Source: Mytilisepta virgata (lineage: Eukaryota > Mollusca > Bivalvia > Mytilida > Mytilidae). Taken from it: a DNA stretch of 64,000 nt. This document shows positions 10,036 through 25,000 of the stretch, one piece after another. The position numbers and the translations under genes are program-made. Positions within the stretch are counted from its first letter, which is position 1, and every line of letters begins with the position of its first letter. The notes beneath the pieces were generated by a model. The model was not told the DNA's origin. It made no database searches and saw only the letters and a program-made list of their open reading frames with translations. The stretch is from assembly GCA_028015205.1 (NCBI GenBank), contig JAPWFG010000015.1, forward strand, positions 1,860,001 to 1,924,000. Reading direction: 5' to 3'.

Positions 10036-13000
10036 CTGAAATAAAGGGAAAAGATACCATACATTCAGAAATTAATGTAAATTCTAATCTGTTCACTGAA
10101 AGACAGAAATGTGAGGAACTAACAAATTACAAAATGAACTGGAAAATAAAATTTAACCAATAGCGTCATAATTCACATGACGATTTCATAATTAAAATCT
10201 AAAATACAACAAACATATGTGAAAACTAATACAAGATGACCATCACAATATTTAAAATTATTCATTTTTTTTTATTGCATTCTATTCAAAATAATTAAAA
10301 AATAATAGAAATACTAAGGGTTCATTCCTTGTATTGCACATGGTAGATCTCCTTAGCTGAAATTTGGCTTCCTGTTTTGGTATTTTTGGTTGAGAACTTC
10401 TTGATACAATACTGAATTTGGATTGTGAATAAATATTTGACACAGCATAGGTTTCTGACACAGAATGAATGTTGTCTAAGAACTTAAAAATTTTTAATTT
10501 ACCTATTCAAACCATATCAGTATTATTTGTTTTTATATATAAATCAGAAATAACCAATTTAAAATTTAAAATTGGGCACACATATCAATTTCTTGCTATT
10601 GCACAATACTGTGCAATTGAAGATTTCTTGCTATTGCGCAATACTGTGCAATTGAAAATTTCTTGAAATATTTGACACATAATAGGTTTCTGACACAGAA
10701 TAACTGAAATCAAAGAACTTAGAATTGGTCATATGATTTGAATTTATATTCAATTTTTTGCTTCTTGTGCAATACAATATGCTGTGGAGAATTGCCCCCC
10801 CCCAAAAAAAAAAACCCCAAAAAAATTTACCCCTTTTTCAGCTTTTGTGCAATACACTATGAAGTTGCACATTGACCCCCCCTCCCAAAAAAAAAACCCA
10901 AAAACAATAAAATTTATTGTAACCCCTCTTTTTTTTGCTAAAAAAAATTTGAAATTTTCTTTTTAATTTACGAAATATGAAATGAGAAAAAAATTGCCCC
11001 CTCCCCACTTTCTCATTTACCCCCCCCCCCCCTAAATTTTGTTTTCAACCCCCCCCCCCCCCCCCCCCATTTCTTTATACTTTGCAACCGTAACAGCCCA
11101 TTTAAATACACCATAACATATTAAAATAGAAAATGACATCATAGTCATGGATGGCAAATTTTAAATATACATAATTTAAAAGCAGTTTAGATGAGATAAA
11201 CAAAAAAGCTTCATCAGCACATTTTATATTGGCAAATTTCCAATGAAGTTCATTAAACTAAAGTTATTGGCAATTTTCCAATGGAATTTGTTAATAATAA
11301 AGTTTTGATAACAGGGCACACATATCAATTTCTTGCTATTGCACAATACTGTGCAAATTGAAGATTTCTTGCTATTGCACAATACTGTGCAATTGAAAAT
11401 TTCTTGAAATATTTGACACATAATAGGTTTCTGACACAGAATAACTGAAATCAAAGAACTTAGAATTAGTCATATGATTTGAATTTATATTCAATTTTTT
11501 GCTTCTTGTGCAATACAATATGCTGTGGAGAATTGCCCCCCCCCCCAAAAAAAAATAACTTACCCCTTTTTTAGCTTTAATTTTGGACCCCGATTTGGAC
11601 CAACTTGAAAACTGGGCCCATAAAAAAAAACTAAGTACATGTTTAGATTCAGCATATCAAAGAACCCCAAGAATTCAATTTTTGTTAAACTAAGTTTAAT
11701 TTTGGACCCTTTGGACCTTAATGTAGACCAATTTGAAAACGGGACCAAAAATTAAGAATCTATATACTCGGTTAGATTCAGCATATCAAAGAACCCCAAT
11801 AGTTCAATTTTTGATGAAATCAAACAAAGTTTAATTTTGGACCCTTTTGGCCCCTAATTCCTAAACTGTTGGGACCAAATCCCAACCTTCCTTTTGTGGT
11901 CATAAACCTTGTGTTTAAATTTCATAGATTTCTATTAACTTATACTAAAGTTATTGTGCAAAAACCAAGAAAAATGCTTATTTGGGCCCTTTTTTAGCCC
12001 CTAATTCCTAAACTATTGGGACCAAAACTCCCAAAAACAATCCCAACCTTCCTTTTGTGGTCATAAACCTTGTGTTAAAATTTCATAGATTTCTATTTAC
12101 TTATACTAGAGTTATTGTGCGAAAACCAAGAAAAATGCTTATTGGGCCCTTTTTTAGCCCCTAATTCTTAAACTGTTGGGACCAAAACTCCCAAAATCAA
12201 TCCCAACCTTCCTTTTGTGGACATAAACCTTGTGTTTAAATTTCATAGATTTCTATTAACTTATACTAAAGTTATAGTGCGAAAACCAAATGTCTTCGGA
12301 CGACGACGCCAACGTCATACCAATATACGACCGCAAAAATTTTGCGGTCGTATAAAAATCATGTCTGTACTACATGAAAGAACTTCAGTATACAATATCA
12401 CTGTATTCTGCAGATTCATTTATTTTTGTGGGGACTGGGGAAAGTTGATATAGATGATACTTAATTTTGTAGATTTGAAATTTGTGCATATGAAAGTATT
12501 TAAATTCAATATATAAATGTACAGTCAAACCTGTCTGTAAAGGGTACCCAAGGGACAAGAAAAAAAGTGCCCTTCTATTATTTTACATGCTCTGTTCATG
12601 AATGACTTTTTCACTTTGCCCTTTATAGACAGTGATTTGCTATATAGAGGTGCCCTTTGAAGCAGGTTTGACTGTTTGTCATTGTATTTTGTTGAGTGTT
12701 TAAATTTGTGCTTTTCTACTACCGAAAAATATTCACTAAAATATGTATCTCATATCAGTTTCTGCTATATAAACCTAAATGCTAAAATTTAATTAGATTT
12801 GGATCAAGAGTAGATTTATGAGTCTAACCTGAGACTAATACTTTCAGCCATCATTACCTGTTGTCAAAAACTAGGTAGAATTTGGAAAATGACATACTCT
12901 GCTGCAATTTGTGCAATTTGGATATAAACTTCTTTTATTACAGAATGTCACTTGAACCCTTAATATAAGAATATCAACATCCAGATATATGAAATATATG

Positions 13001-16000
13001 CCATGTGTTATTTCCTATAGGTTAGCAACTACGTCTTTCACAAATACATGAATAAAAGCAGATTAATAATTCCTTTGTATGTTAGTTTAGCATGCATACA
13101 ACAAATTTTAGTCTACAACTTGAAAGTTTTGTGATTTCTTTAGAAGTATATGTATTTTACAATAAATATGGTACATCTACACACAACAGTGTCCACCCTG
13201 ACCTTCTGAACTCCCTGATATATTAATACATTGCATGTTCTAACAGTGGGTTGTACTTACTCTGAGTCCACCTTTCTATTAAAAGTAAAAGAAAATAAAT
13301 AAAAAATTTAAATTTCAAAGAGGAAAAGACAAAAAATAAAAGATATAAAAGGAAGAAATAAAGAGAAAACAAAACGTTTTTTTTTTCTGAATAATTGGAA
13401 TAAGATTTTTTCATTACTATAATGTTTTCTGAATCGTTCAAAAATTCTATACTTATAACTTCATTGTGACATCTGATGCATGATGCAATCTTCTTAATAA
13501 GCCTAAAACCATAATACGTGATACAGCATTTCTGCCTTTACAAGTATTATCATAACAGTCAAAGCGTTTACATGTTTGTAATCCGACTCTCTATTTTCCC
13601 CTGTTTGTATTTGTTACCTGAATTTCAAATGGTTTTAGGACATCTCCTGTGTCGTCATGGTAATGGTAAACAAGTGTCTCTAACCAGGCATTATCAGTAT
13701 TTCTTGGGTCATCAGAGTATCCTTTATAAATCTGTATCAAAAAATATTTCCAAATATCAAAAAGATTAATGTAACCCGTTAATTATTTACATACAACCTA
13801 CAAACTTTTGGTATATCAGTTCTGGGGTTCTGTCTGTTGACGGTGTTGATTGATCGGTAATGGTATATCATTGTTAACCTTTCCTGTTATCCAATTTGTT
13901 ATTTAGGATAAAAAATATTGTTTCTGGTTACCTGTTGGCGTATCCATCCCCATGCATACAATATTATTGTTCAATATCATTCAGTTTTTACAGAAAAAAA
14001 TTCTCAAAAATAAAGTTACAATTAAAAATGTCCAAAAAAAGCAAGTATACAATAGATATTTACTGTATACAGCAAGAAATCTCTTTAAATGTCCTTTACA
14101 TTCTCTCAAAAAATTTGTTGCATAATACAGGACTTTATGTAAACTATATGTGATTATTTTCAGCCAATCATATTTCTGAACTCAAATATAAATCATGTGA
14201 AGTATGAAAATTACATACTAATTCTCCTTGTTCAAACATTGTTTTCAAACGACCTCGTATTTTCTGTTTATATTCTTCATCACTCATCAAATCTCCTAGT
14301 GCTTCCTCTTTGAACTCTGCTTTTAGACATTCAAAAACACTCTGGTCAGGTTCCACCATTCCCTGGCATAATGAATAGAGACAATACATTAAAGGACATT
14401 GTTAAACATAAAAGCTACAGCAGAAACTATGAATTAAGAGTTTTACATTATGACAGACACCCCAGTTTAAAGTCAATGTCTTAATGTACTATTTGTTTTT
14501 CAGCTTAAGCAGTAGATATTTCAAACTCCAATATCTTATTTATTTTTTCTGGAATGTGATTAACAACATTTTTCATGTCTGTTTCCAGTAAAACCTTTGA
14601 TTTTACATATACAACGACTCAAAATTGAGAGACCAAATCAACCACAAGTCCGTATCATGGACCTCACTGACAGTGATAACTTTCACACACACTAGCCTTG
14701 TCAAGCATGAGTTAATGACAGAAATAGATCAATGAAATAAAAAAAATTTAAAATCCTCTCACCTGCCCAATATTTTTAGAATTATCAGGGTTGATGATCT
14801 ATCAACTAACTTGAATTGGCCTTAATAAGTGTATTTGCAAATGGAGTGCAAACATGAAGTCCCTTTCTGCTTTGATATTAGTGGACAAATAAGGATAAAA
14901 CATAATTTGCAAAGACAAAAAAAGACTAGATGTACTGTGAGCAAAGCTCACAAAGGATACCCCCCGCTTTGAAGTCCAATTATCTCCCTTGTGTGATATC
15001 GGAAAGCAGATTTTTCTTCATGCACATCTTTGGATGATGTACTTCCTTTCTGTAAAATTTCGTTGAAATCCATTGAGCGGTCTAGGATGAGTTGCGCTTA
15101 TAAGATATATGGACAGACAGACCGACGGACAGACAGCAGACGGACGGACAAGGTGATTCCTATATACCCCCCCAAACAAGTTTGCAGGGGGTATAAAAAG
15201 CTTAAATCTTTAGATGAATTTTGCTATTTACACTTTTCTGTCATTCTGACATTTGACTGATTGATTGAATATTGTTTAAAGCCACGTCGACAAAAATAGT
15301 CATACTGTGGCAAAAGCTTATTTCATTCTGACATAAGAATCTCCTCTACAATGTTTCTCATGTTAAACTTCAGTTGTGGCGGCCATCTTGATTAACAGTC
15401 AAGGTCATCGGACATCATTCTGAAAGAGAACCTCCTAAGGACCATAACTGCCAAGTTTGGTTCCAATTGGACTTGTAGTTTCAAAGAAGATTTTTTAAAT
15501 TCACCCCTCCCCCTATCCTATTTTTGTAACAGCAGCCATGTCGGTTGGAAGGCAGGGAAGCCGGACATACTTTTGGAAGTGGGCCATCCAAGGACCATTC
15601 CACCAAAGTTTGGTCCCAATTGGCCCAGTGGTTTCAGAGGAGAAGATCTTTAAAAGAAATTACGCCGGATGCCGTCTTTAAAGGGCAAAAACTCCTACAA
15701 GGGGTCAATCAATGATTTTGGTCATATTAACTTATTTGTAGATCTTACTTTGTTGAACGTTTTTGCTGTTTACAGTTTGTCTATCTATAATACTATTCAA
15801 GATAATAACCTAAAATTGAAAAATTTCCTTAAAATTCACAATCCAGAGGCAATAACCCAGCAAAGTTTTTGAGATACCCCTTATGTTCTATTTTTAGCCA
15901 TGTCGGCCATGTTGGTTAGCATGTGAAGTCATCGGACAGATTTTTAAAACTAAATACCTTAATGATGCTTGTGGCCAAGTTTGGTTCCGTTTGGCCTTGT

Positions 16001-19000
16001 AGTTTCAGAGGAGAAGATTTTTGTAAAAGTTAACAGACGATGGACCCCAAGTGATAAGAATAGCTCACTTGACCCTTTGGGTCAGGTGAGCTAAAAAGGC
16101 AGAATAAACAACTTTCTTAACTAAATTGCCCAGTGGAGATAATGAAATATTCCCCCATTTTTTTCATCATTTACGACCAAAGGTAGACTATTTTTTCTCA
16201 TTAAATACTTACACCTGGAAGACTGCATAATTTGTTGTCTGATCTGATGATTGCTATAAATTCAAACACATATTTTCCATTCTGCTGGATTCTTTCCCCT
16301 TTACTGTTTTTCTTCCATCTAAAAAATATTTTATTACCGGTAATTATAATTAAAACCATAAATACTGATTCTCTGTGATCTATCAATACTCACAAGGCCA
16401 TCAGACATCTTTTTTTTTAAATGAATCCACACTTTGTCATGTTAAATAACCATTCTGAAAAATGTCATGCTAAATAACCATTCTGAAAAAGTGCCATCAT
16501 CCAGAGAGAAGTGAGAGGTGAGATGACCTATTTTGGAACACAAGGATTTAGAATGTCAATATAAAATTTTGGGACTAGAAAAATGAAATCATGGGATTTT
16601 GGGTTTCTAAAGAGCCAAGTTTGATTGATATTTTGGGATGCATGAAACGAAGGGAATACAGAATTCTACCAAGCAATATAATACCAACAAAATGTATGGA
16701 CAGAAATTCAAGGTCTTTTCTCGGAATAACATTCGGGTTAAATGGCACATAATGTATTATCGTAAAAGACCAACACCTGAAAACTGTAAAAACACCTTGT
16801 TACAATAAGTGCACAGATGAAAAAGATTTGATTATATTCTTGTCTAGTTGATTTTGCTAATCTTGGTATAACCAGTCAGAAACAAGATTCAGATTTAGCA
16901 AATAAACTATGATGTTCCAGTTTTCTCGCGTTATTTTTTGTATTTTTGTGATTTAAATTTCAAGCACTTTTCCTGAATGGGAAAGCCAGAAACAAAAAAT
17001 TCCAGATTTCCAAGTCAATATGTGGGAACCCTGATGATACCTTGTAACTATTGGATCCCCAGCATGATTTGGTCCCCATCTGCCAAGAAGCCCTCGTCCA
17101 ATCATCCCCGTTCTGCCTTTAGGATTCCTGGGTATACCATCTATTATATCATACTCTCCCAGATAACTCTTGCGATTATAATGGCAAGATGCATCATACT
17201 CATGGAACTTCAGTTTACCAATTCTCTCCTTCAGAGACCTGTTAAAAAAGATGTGTGTCAGGAGATGTACATTTTAAAGTGACAAGAAAACTAAATTACA
17301 ACCATTACATGTGATCAACAGATGTTAAAAGGGACAAATATATATAATCTCCATGTACTAAACTTGCTGTAGTGTTATTTCACAGATTTAAACCATAAAG
17401 CCACACCCAATTGATTTTTAGTTCATTTGATTTTTTATGGCAAAATAGGTGCAAGTGTGATGGGAGCAAAATTTCAATTTCTAATTTTTTTTCTTGAGGA
17501 CTAGATTTTTCCAGACTAAGATTAAATTTACGTGTGGCACAATTTTTTTTAAACTAAAATATTGCAAAAAATGGGAAAAAAATCCTTTATATATTTTTTA
17601 CCAAATTATAGGAGCAGACAGACACTTTTTATTTTAAATTTCCTGGATTTTTTGTTAAGTATAGATTATCAGGTTTTCTGCACATATATCATCGAGCCAC
17701 AATATGAAGCTTTTTGGCGAGTGAGCGCAGCAATCAAGCCTAAAAGATTCATATTGTGTTGAGAGCCTGATATTTTACAAAATCTCAATGCAGAAAACCC
17801 GATAATATATTTATCGTACAAATTCTGTACATTTTAGTCGTCCCTGTAAGACATTTTTACACTTTGTTGTTCTGGAAATACGCATTGTTATGATATTGTT
17901 TTATTATATTTATTTATCTTGGCCTAATTTGTTTTGCGTGGCCTTATCACATGTATACTATGTTTACATAATACTTATAGTTGTTTACTAAATAATGTTA
18001 TAACTGCGCAGTTTAGAAATCACTGGAACAATAATAGATACTGATGGAATGACTAGAACTTTCTATTAGACTTACGTAATAATTCTGGTGTAATTCAAAC
18101 TTCTACCGTATTCCAGAAGTTTCCGTTCTACAGTATATATACGGACAAGAAAGTTAGACTTTCAGAGCAGAAGATATCGGACCAGACTCAGCTGTTGGAT
18201 TGACACACTTCTATTTACGTTTCACACATCGTACTTGACACTTTTATTTACGTTACATCATACTAGATTGTGACTGATTGGATATAATATTCCGTTTGGA
18301 TTCCCGCAACAGTGACGAGAAGAATTCCGGATTAGGAAAAGACGAAGGATTTTGAACAGTTAAGTTGACATTTTAGTTTGTGTAATATTTTTTTGTAAAC
18401 TTGTATATAATAAATCTTGTTAAATTTTATTATTGATTTGTGTCTTTTGTTGGCTACAATTTAAAAGGTGATTTTGGCCGTAACAGCATGATTACTTATG
18501 CTCTCACATTGTGACGTCGCTATAAGTCCTGCTCTCACATTGTGACGTCGCTAATAAGTCCTGCTCTCACATTGTGACGTCGCTAATAAGTCTTGCTCTC
18601 ATATTGTGACATTGCTGATAAGTCCTACTGTTGCTGATAATGTCCCCTCATACATCACAAAACCGCAATATGGAGATTAGAGAGCGGCTGAGCAGGGTGA
18701 TATAGACGCAGGGAAGTCTGATAAGGAATTTATATCTGTTCTATGAGCTACTGTCTTGGCTTTCAATATTTAAAGAATTTGTTGAAATGCCAATCTGGTG
18801 CATAACATTATCCGAAATTTTTTCAATTTAATGTGATTGAACACCCGTTAAAGCACAACCACCTATAATGTACCAGGCAGTCTTACCAGTGAAGGAAGCC
18901 AAAACACCCCCGGAGCACCATGGGACCTCAGCAGAAATACCATCAAAACTGGTGTCAGAGAATATGATTAGCTTTCCATTGACTGCATACAGTATATATT

Positions 19001-22000
19001 TCTGTTAATCATTTCTGTCTGATAAACTAATTAATTCTAAGTTGATAAAACATCATATATGCCATTAGAATTTCTAAAAATAGTAGCTTACAAATCCATT
19101 AGATTGATATCTGCCCAGTATGGTTTGGCCTTAACCTCTGGAGATTCATAGTATACTGGTTGGTACTCTGGCCATGGAATCTAACAATACAAATAAACTG
19201 TCAACAGACAATTTCTAAATGTAATTCTTATTATAAGTTAATCACTTTTTTCACTTTCCATTATTTTGATTGTTAAGGAGTATTTTGGTACTGAATTTCG
19301 CATGGACATACAAAGTTATAGGATTAACCCATTAGAAAATTTTCAGTTCTCTGGCATAATCAAGTAAGTGAAAATTTGAAACTGAAAATTGTGGTTAACT
19401 TTTGAACAACTGGGCCCTGATATCTAAATATGGCTATAATGTCTAATGTTGGAAGGAAATTTTTCGAGTACAGGACATAAACGGTAGTAACTAATTTTTT
19501 GATGATTATTTAATAGATAGTAGAAACTGATGCATTTTTTCAGGTATGTTTACAACCTGAAATCTCCATGGTTATTTACAACTAATGGCATTAAAGTAAA
19601 AAAGTAAACGAACAACCACAAAAGCAGAGGTACCGAAATTGCCCAGATAGAGATATTCTGTCCCTTCAACAGATATGCTTATAACCTACATGTAGCTATA
19701 TAAGAATATGATTTTTTATTACTTTCTAGCAATTTTATTAAAATGTTACCTGTGACATTGAAAAATTAGAACATGTGGGCCATTTGTGTACCCTGGGAAA
19801 TTGGGTTCCCAGATGTTATTAGTCTGAGATTGCTCAAGATAATGCGTTATTTCGTTACAAAACTTGGAAACAAGGGAGCTAATTTACCACTGAAAACGTG
19901 ACTATATATAAAGGACTTCCGGTTAGAAAATATATGCGGGTTACTGGGGTCATATGCATAAATTAACTGAAATAACGCAGTCATATGACAAATTGTTCAA
20001 AGTGAAAGTGAAATGATGAAAATGGTGGGTTGAAGGGAATAAAGCTTTCGTTTGTGGTACAGGGAGATTGTTGGTGAATAAAATGTACATATTCTTAGAG
20101 AAAAATTAATAAGGAATCGATTGATGTATGATTTATCTACTTATAATTGGATATACTACAATTTCGAGTGTAAAAACTGCCGCCCCAAGTCTGGGTTGGC
20201 AATTTCAATGTTTTCTATACGGAGTGCTCTCTGACGTCTCACTACCCTAGCATATAACAAAAAAAGCCGTCAGACGTCAGAGCAATCTCAGTCTAAGACA
20301 TTATATGCTCTGTTAATTATATAATATGAAAACATTTCCCCTTACTTTTATACATAAAACCTGTAAGTGAGACCATGCAAAACACATTCATCTAGCAATC
20401 CAATTTCCTTACAATACTATCATTAACAATTTGATTTTGAATTTTTGTGTGAGAAAATGAAGGAATTTTGTATAACTGCAAAAATTAGGCTGAAAAATAT
20501 ATATCTATCCAAGTTTTATCAACCTAAGATTTACAAAAATTGAAAACCAATGCAACTGCATACAGTATTCTGTTTTAATAAACACTACTTACATCCCATG
20601 AAGCTTTGTCTGGAGATACATAGAACTTTTTAATACTAGTTCCAGGATAATTAACACTTCTAGATTTAGTCTGTGATTCTGTTTGTTGACTGATCATATC
20701 CCTTATGTAACTAGAATCATCCTCTGCACGTTGTCTTTTCTTTTTCTTTTCTGAAGAAAACAAATTCTATTACATTTACTACTTCTGAACTTTTTAAAAA
20801 TAGAACTATAACCAATTGAGGCCAATTAAAACTAACTGATAAAAAACTAAGTATGTTGCGAAACAGCTCATTCGACAATAGATAACAAGAAAAATAAATG
20901 GAAATGGTGAGCTGTCAAAAGGGGTGTAAGACGACTAAAATGTATGAAATACTGTAAATTCAGAAATTATTGCGATGTTTTTATTATTGCGAAAAATGCG
21001 ACAGGGTTGTAATCGCAATAATTTAAATTCGCATTTTTTAATTTTTTATATGAATGAAGCCGAATTTTTCTAAATATCGCAAAAATTAAAATCGCATTTT
21101 GATCTTAAATGACAAAATCGCAATAATAAATGCACGCAATAATTTCTGAATTTACAGTACACAAGTCGAACAAAACCAAATATAAAAACGTAAAAAACAA
21201 CAACAAACTAAAAAGTAAAAAATACTCAACGTTTCGACCAATATGGTCTTGATTACGAGTGTGTAAAAAATAAAAATTAATAGGTGTTGACTCTTTGAAA
21301 CCCAGAGACTGAGTCTGTACATAAAATGTAAACAAAAACAAAAAATATTTGACGTGGGTGTCTTCAGTAAACGTACTTCATAGAAAATACATAAATGGCA
21401 AGGTAGATAGTAAAACTATATAGCAAAAATAAGTAAAATAATATATTGGACTTTGTGATGTATAGAAAAAGTACCATATATAAGATAACTGTACCGCAAA
21501 AAGTTAGTGTGCATACTAGGTAAATGAATAGAAATTAAAGTTTTTACATTGATTCCACGGGGTCGGAGTGTCCCCAGGCTAAAAATTATTTTCTGCTCAA
21601 GGCGTTGTCTGTATTGTCAAAAATGGACAAATCCGGACTTCCAAAAGCGGAACAAAATTATACCTGATACCGAAGTAATCATTTAAAATAAGTTTCAACA
21701 TCATTTCAATATATAGATCATTTACCTTCTTCCCTTTTACTGACAGGGTCAAAAAGTGGAGCACTGCCTGACATTTTGTTCTGCTGCATAGCATTAATTA
21801 TCCATTTCAGTGATTCTGAGGTAGACTGCATCTGTAAACAAAGATATTAACTCATAAATTAAAATGTACGTTAGAATTTTATTTTTTTTTTTATTACTTA
21901 TATTTACAGAAAATTTCAAATTGTGTTCACTTCTTTTACAAATACCTGAATTTTATTTCAAATTAATCAGAAGTATTTGGGACACCAAGAATAACATATC

Positions 22001-25000
22001 ATATCATTTGTATATTCACTACAGTAAAAATTTTTAGAAAAAAAACATTGATTATAACCGCATAGAAATAAAAATATGCCTTTTTAATATGTGGTAAGAG
22101 AAGCAATTTTTATATAATTTCACAAAAATTTTCATTCTAAATAGATGTTCTTGACTACAGATTTGACCTAGTTGGGATTTAGGTCAAGAATATGAATAAT
22201 TAACAACCTGTTCCTCTAAATTTCGAAGTCTTTTGTCCAGCTGAGGAGGCATCTTGACCACCGGTTGTACATTATGCACCCCTCCTATTGGTTGGGGATT
22301 TAGACTTGGACTGTCATGGACTTCATCCATCTTTACTAATAAATTATTTAATCTACAAAAAAAGAAATACGCTCATATGCAGAATATCAATTTTTACTTT
22401 CATGTTTAATTTTCTCTTTCATTGCAGCAAAATTTGACTCAAGTAACATTCTTCACATTTTTAAGGATGTTCGCTGGTCTAATAGAAAATAAATAGGATT
22501 TGAAATAGGTGTTTTAGTTTGAGAGAACATATGAATAGTAAACAAATAAGCAAAAAAAAAAATATAGGTTCAAGTGCTCATTTTAGAGCTATAAGGCCTT
22601 GAAAAATTGCAGGAAATGGGTTTTCTCTGGATTTTTCCTCGTCTTTGCATTGGCAACTTCAGTTTCTCAAAAATGTATGAAAAAATAAAAAGGATTTCAT
22701 AAGATTTTGTCAATTACCATTTTACGGTATATATGATTGAATTATAAAAGAAAAAGTAGGGATTTATGGGCCAAAAAAAAATTCATGTTTAAGAAATGGA
22801 TAAAACCCGAGGATTCCGAAAATCTGACAAAAGACCAAAACATAACCAGGAAGCATCCTTAAGAATGATTTGTTGTTTTCAATTAAAAGTTATTCAGGTA
22901 GTTTTTTCATAATTACTAATGAATTATACCCTGACGTTATGATTAGAATCTAACTTTAAATGAAACACGTTCAATTTGGGGAATAACAGTGTTATATTTG
23001 GTGTGGTTCCTGTATAAAACATAGATTTGACTGTCGCAAAATGGGTTGACCTGCCGACGATTTTTCAAATCTAAAAAAATAATCAGGAATGATAAAGTAA
23101 GTATTTCACAGTATCTGTTTTATTTTTTACCTTTCATGAGTGAACTGTACTTTCACTTCTAACTTTTCTAGTTCTTTCATTTCCAGCCTGTGTAAGTAGG
23201 AATCAGCTATGACATTCTCCCACTGGATTAAATGACGATCATTTGTAAATCGTTTAACTGGAAAATAAATTCATAGCAATCTGATCAAGAAAATAAAAGT
23301 AATAATGTCATTTCTCTGCTTTTAAATTTTCATCACTTTTAGTTCTAGCATACAATCCTTTTTTGTGTGTAAGTGTATATTGACCAATAATACACAACCA
23401 GATCTATAAATATACAAGAATTCAGGCTATGTGAGAGAGTTGTGCATATTAAATTTACTTCTAAGTTTTCACAAAGATTTTTCAACTGCATAGCAAGAAG
23501 ACTTGTTTGTTTCCTGAAGTTTTTATATAACTATTTTGAATTATCTTTTTATTTCCTACATTTTTTGGTTCCTGTTTTTTTTCTTTATAACAGGTTTGCC
23601 TGTTACTCTAAAATGTTTACTTACTGAGATCTGACTGATTGTCTGCTACACATTTTTGACAACATCGCCGAGAACACCAGCGGAAAAATAAAATTACATG
23701 GCTGATGAGGATAAGAGGTGTCGGTAGAGGTGGTTTGGAGTAGTACTCATAAATCAGTATGTATCTTTGGAATTTGTAATGATGATCTGTGTGAACTTGT
23801 ATCTTTTGAATTGTATAACTGTTAATAAAGAAAAAAACACTTCTGTGACCTTGATGTTCATGAACTAAAAGTACGACACATTGGAATAAGATAACTTGTT
23901 TTCAGAAAAGATGCTGTCGACATAATGATTTACACTGCATACATATTTTAAGAGAAATGTGCTTCTGAAGCTTAGTTCGATAAAAACCTTCAAAAATCAA
24001 GTCTAACAAATTTATCATTATGAATTAACTATCAAAGAATTTTTAGCCCATTAAATTTTTTCTTTATTTTATTAAATGTAAAATTCCTTTTGTTTCATTA
24101 GTTTATGTAGAAAAATTGGCAATCTTTGTAAGTTAAGAATAGACTCAAACATACCAAGTTCAGCAGGATTTTAAATCACCAATTCTTTATTGATAGGTTA
24201 GTAATCATTTATATATAGTATAAATATGATTACTTGAACTCCAAGGGATCATTGAAAACTGTTCCAGCCATAGATAAGTGACTGAAGTTTGTTCAAATGC
24301 AGTAAATTATCAGCACAATGCCATATACAAGTTGGTGTAGCTGATCAGTATGATGTAATTAAAAATCGCTAATTAACACAAATTATGACACCTTTATTAA
24401 ATCCAAACTAAATATTTACCCGTCAGACTACACTAGTCCAATTAATTATAGACTTCGTGTTTTCAATGGTATTTTCTTTTTTAATTAATCTTTTTCAATT
24501 AAACCCTTTCTGAAACATTCTTTATCAAAATTTAATTCATGTGTGGTCGTCGACAATCTCAGTCGTTGACAAAAAGTTTGTAACCCACAGGAACAAGTGT
24601 ATGATGTAAAATCAGTAATGTGGAGGTACTTGAAGGGAATTTAAGTCAAATATTAAATTTTTATTTTATAATCATTATATAATCTACTAATATCGAAGTA
24701 AGAATCTATATATACACAATTTTATCATCATCAGGGCCAACGATGTTTGACTTTTCAAGAAATCGGTGTTCCAGAAACCAGGAATTTTTTTTTTAACTTC
24801 AAAGAGAAAATTGATGGGACTTTCAAAACGGATTGAGCAATCAGTGTGTGTTTGAGCAATCTGACTTCGAGCTACTGAAGTTCACCTATAATTACAATAA
24901 ATTACCTAGAAACCTTTTATATCAAGGTCCAAATAACATTAACAGAATATTAAACATACCTAAACATAGCAATTAGTAGATTCAGTAACAAGATGTTGGC

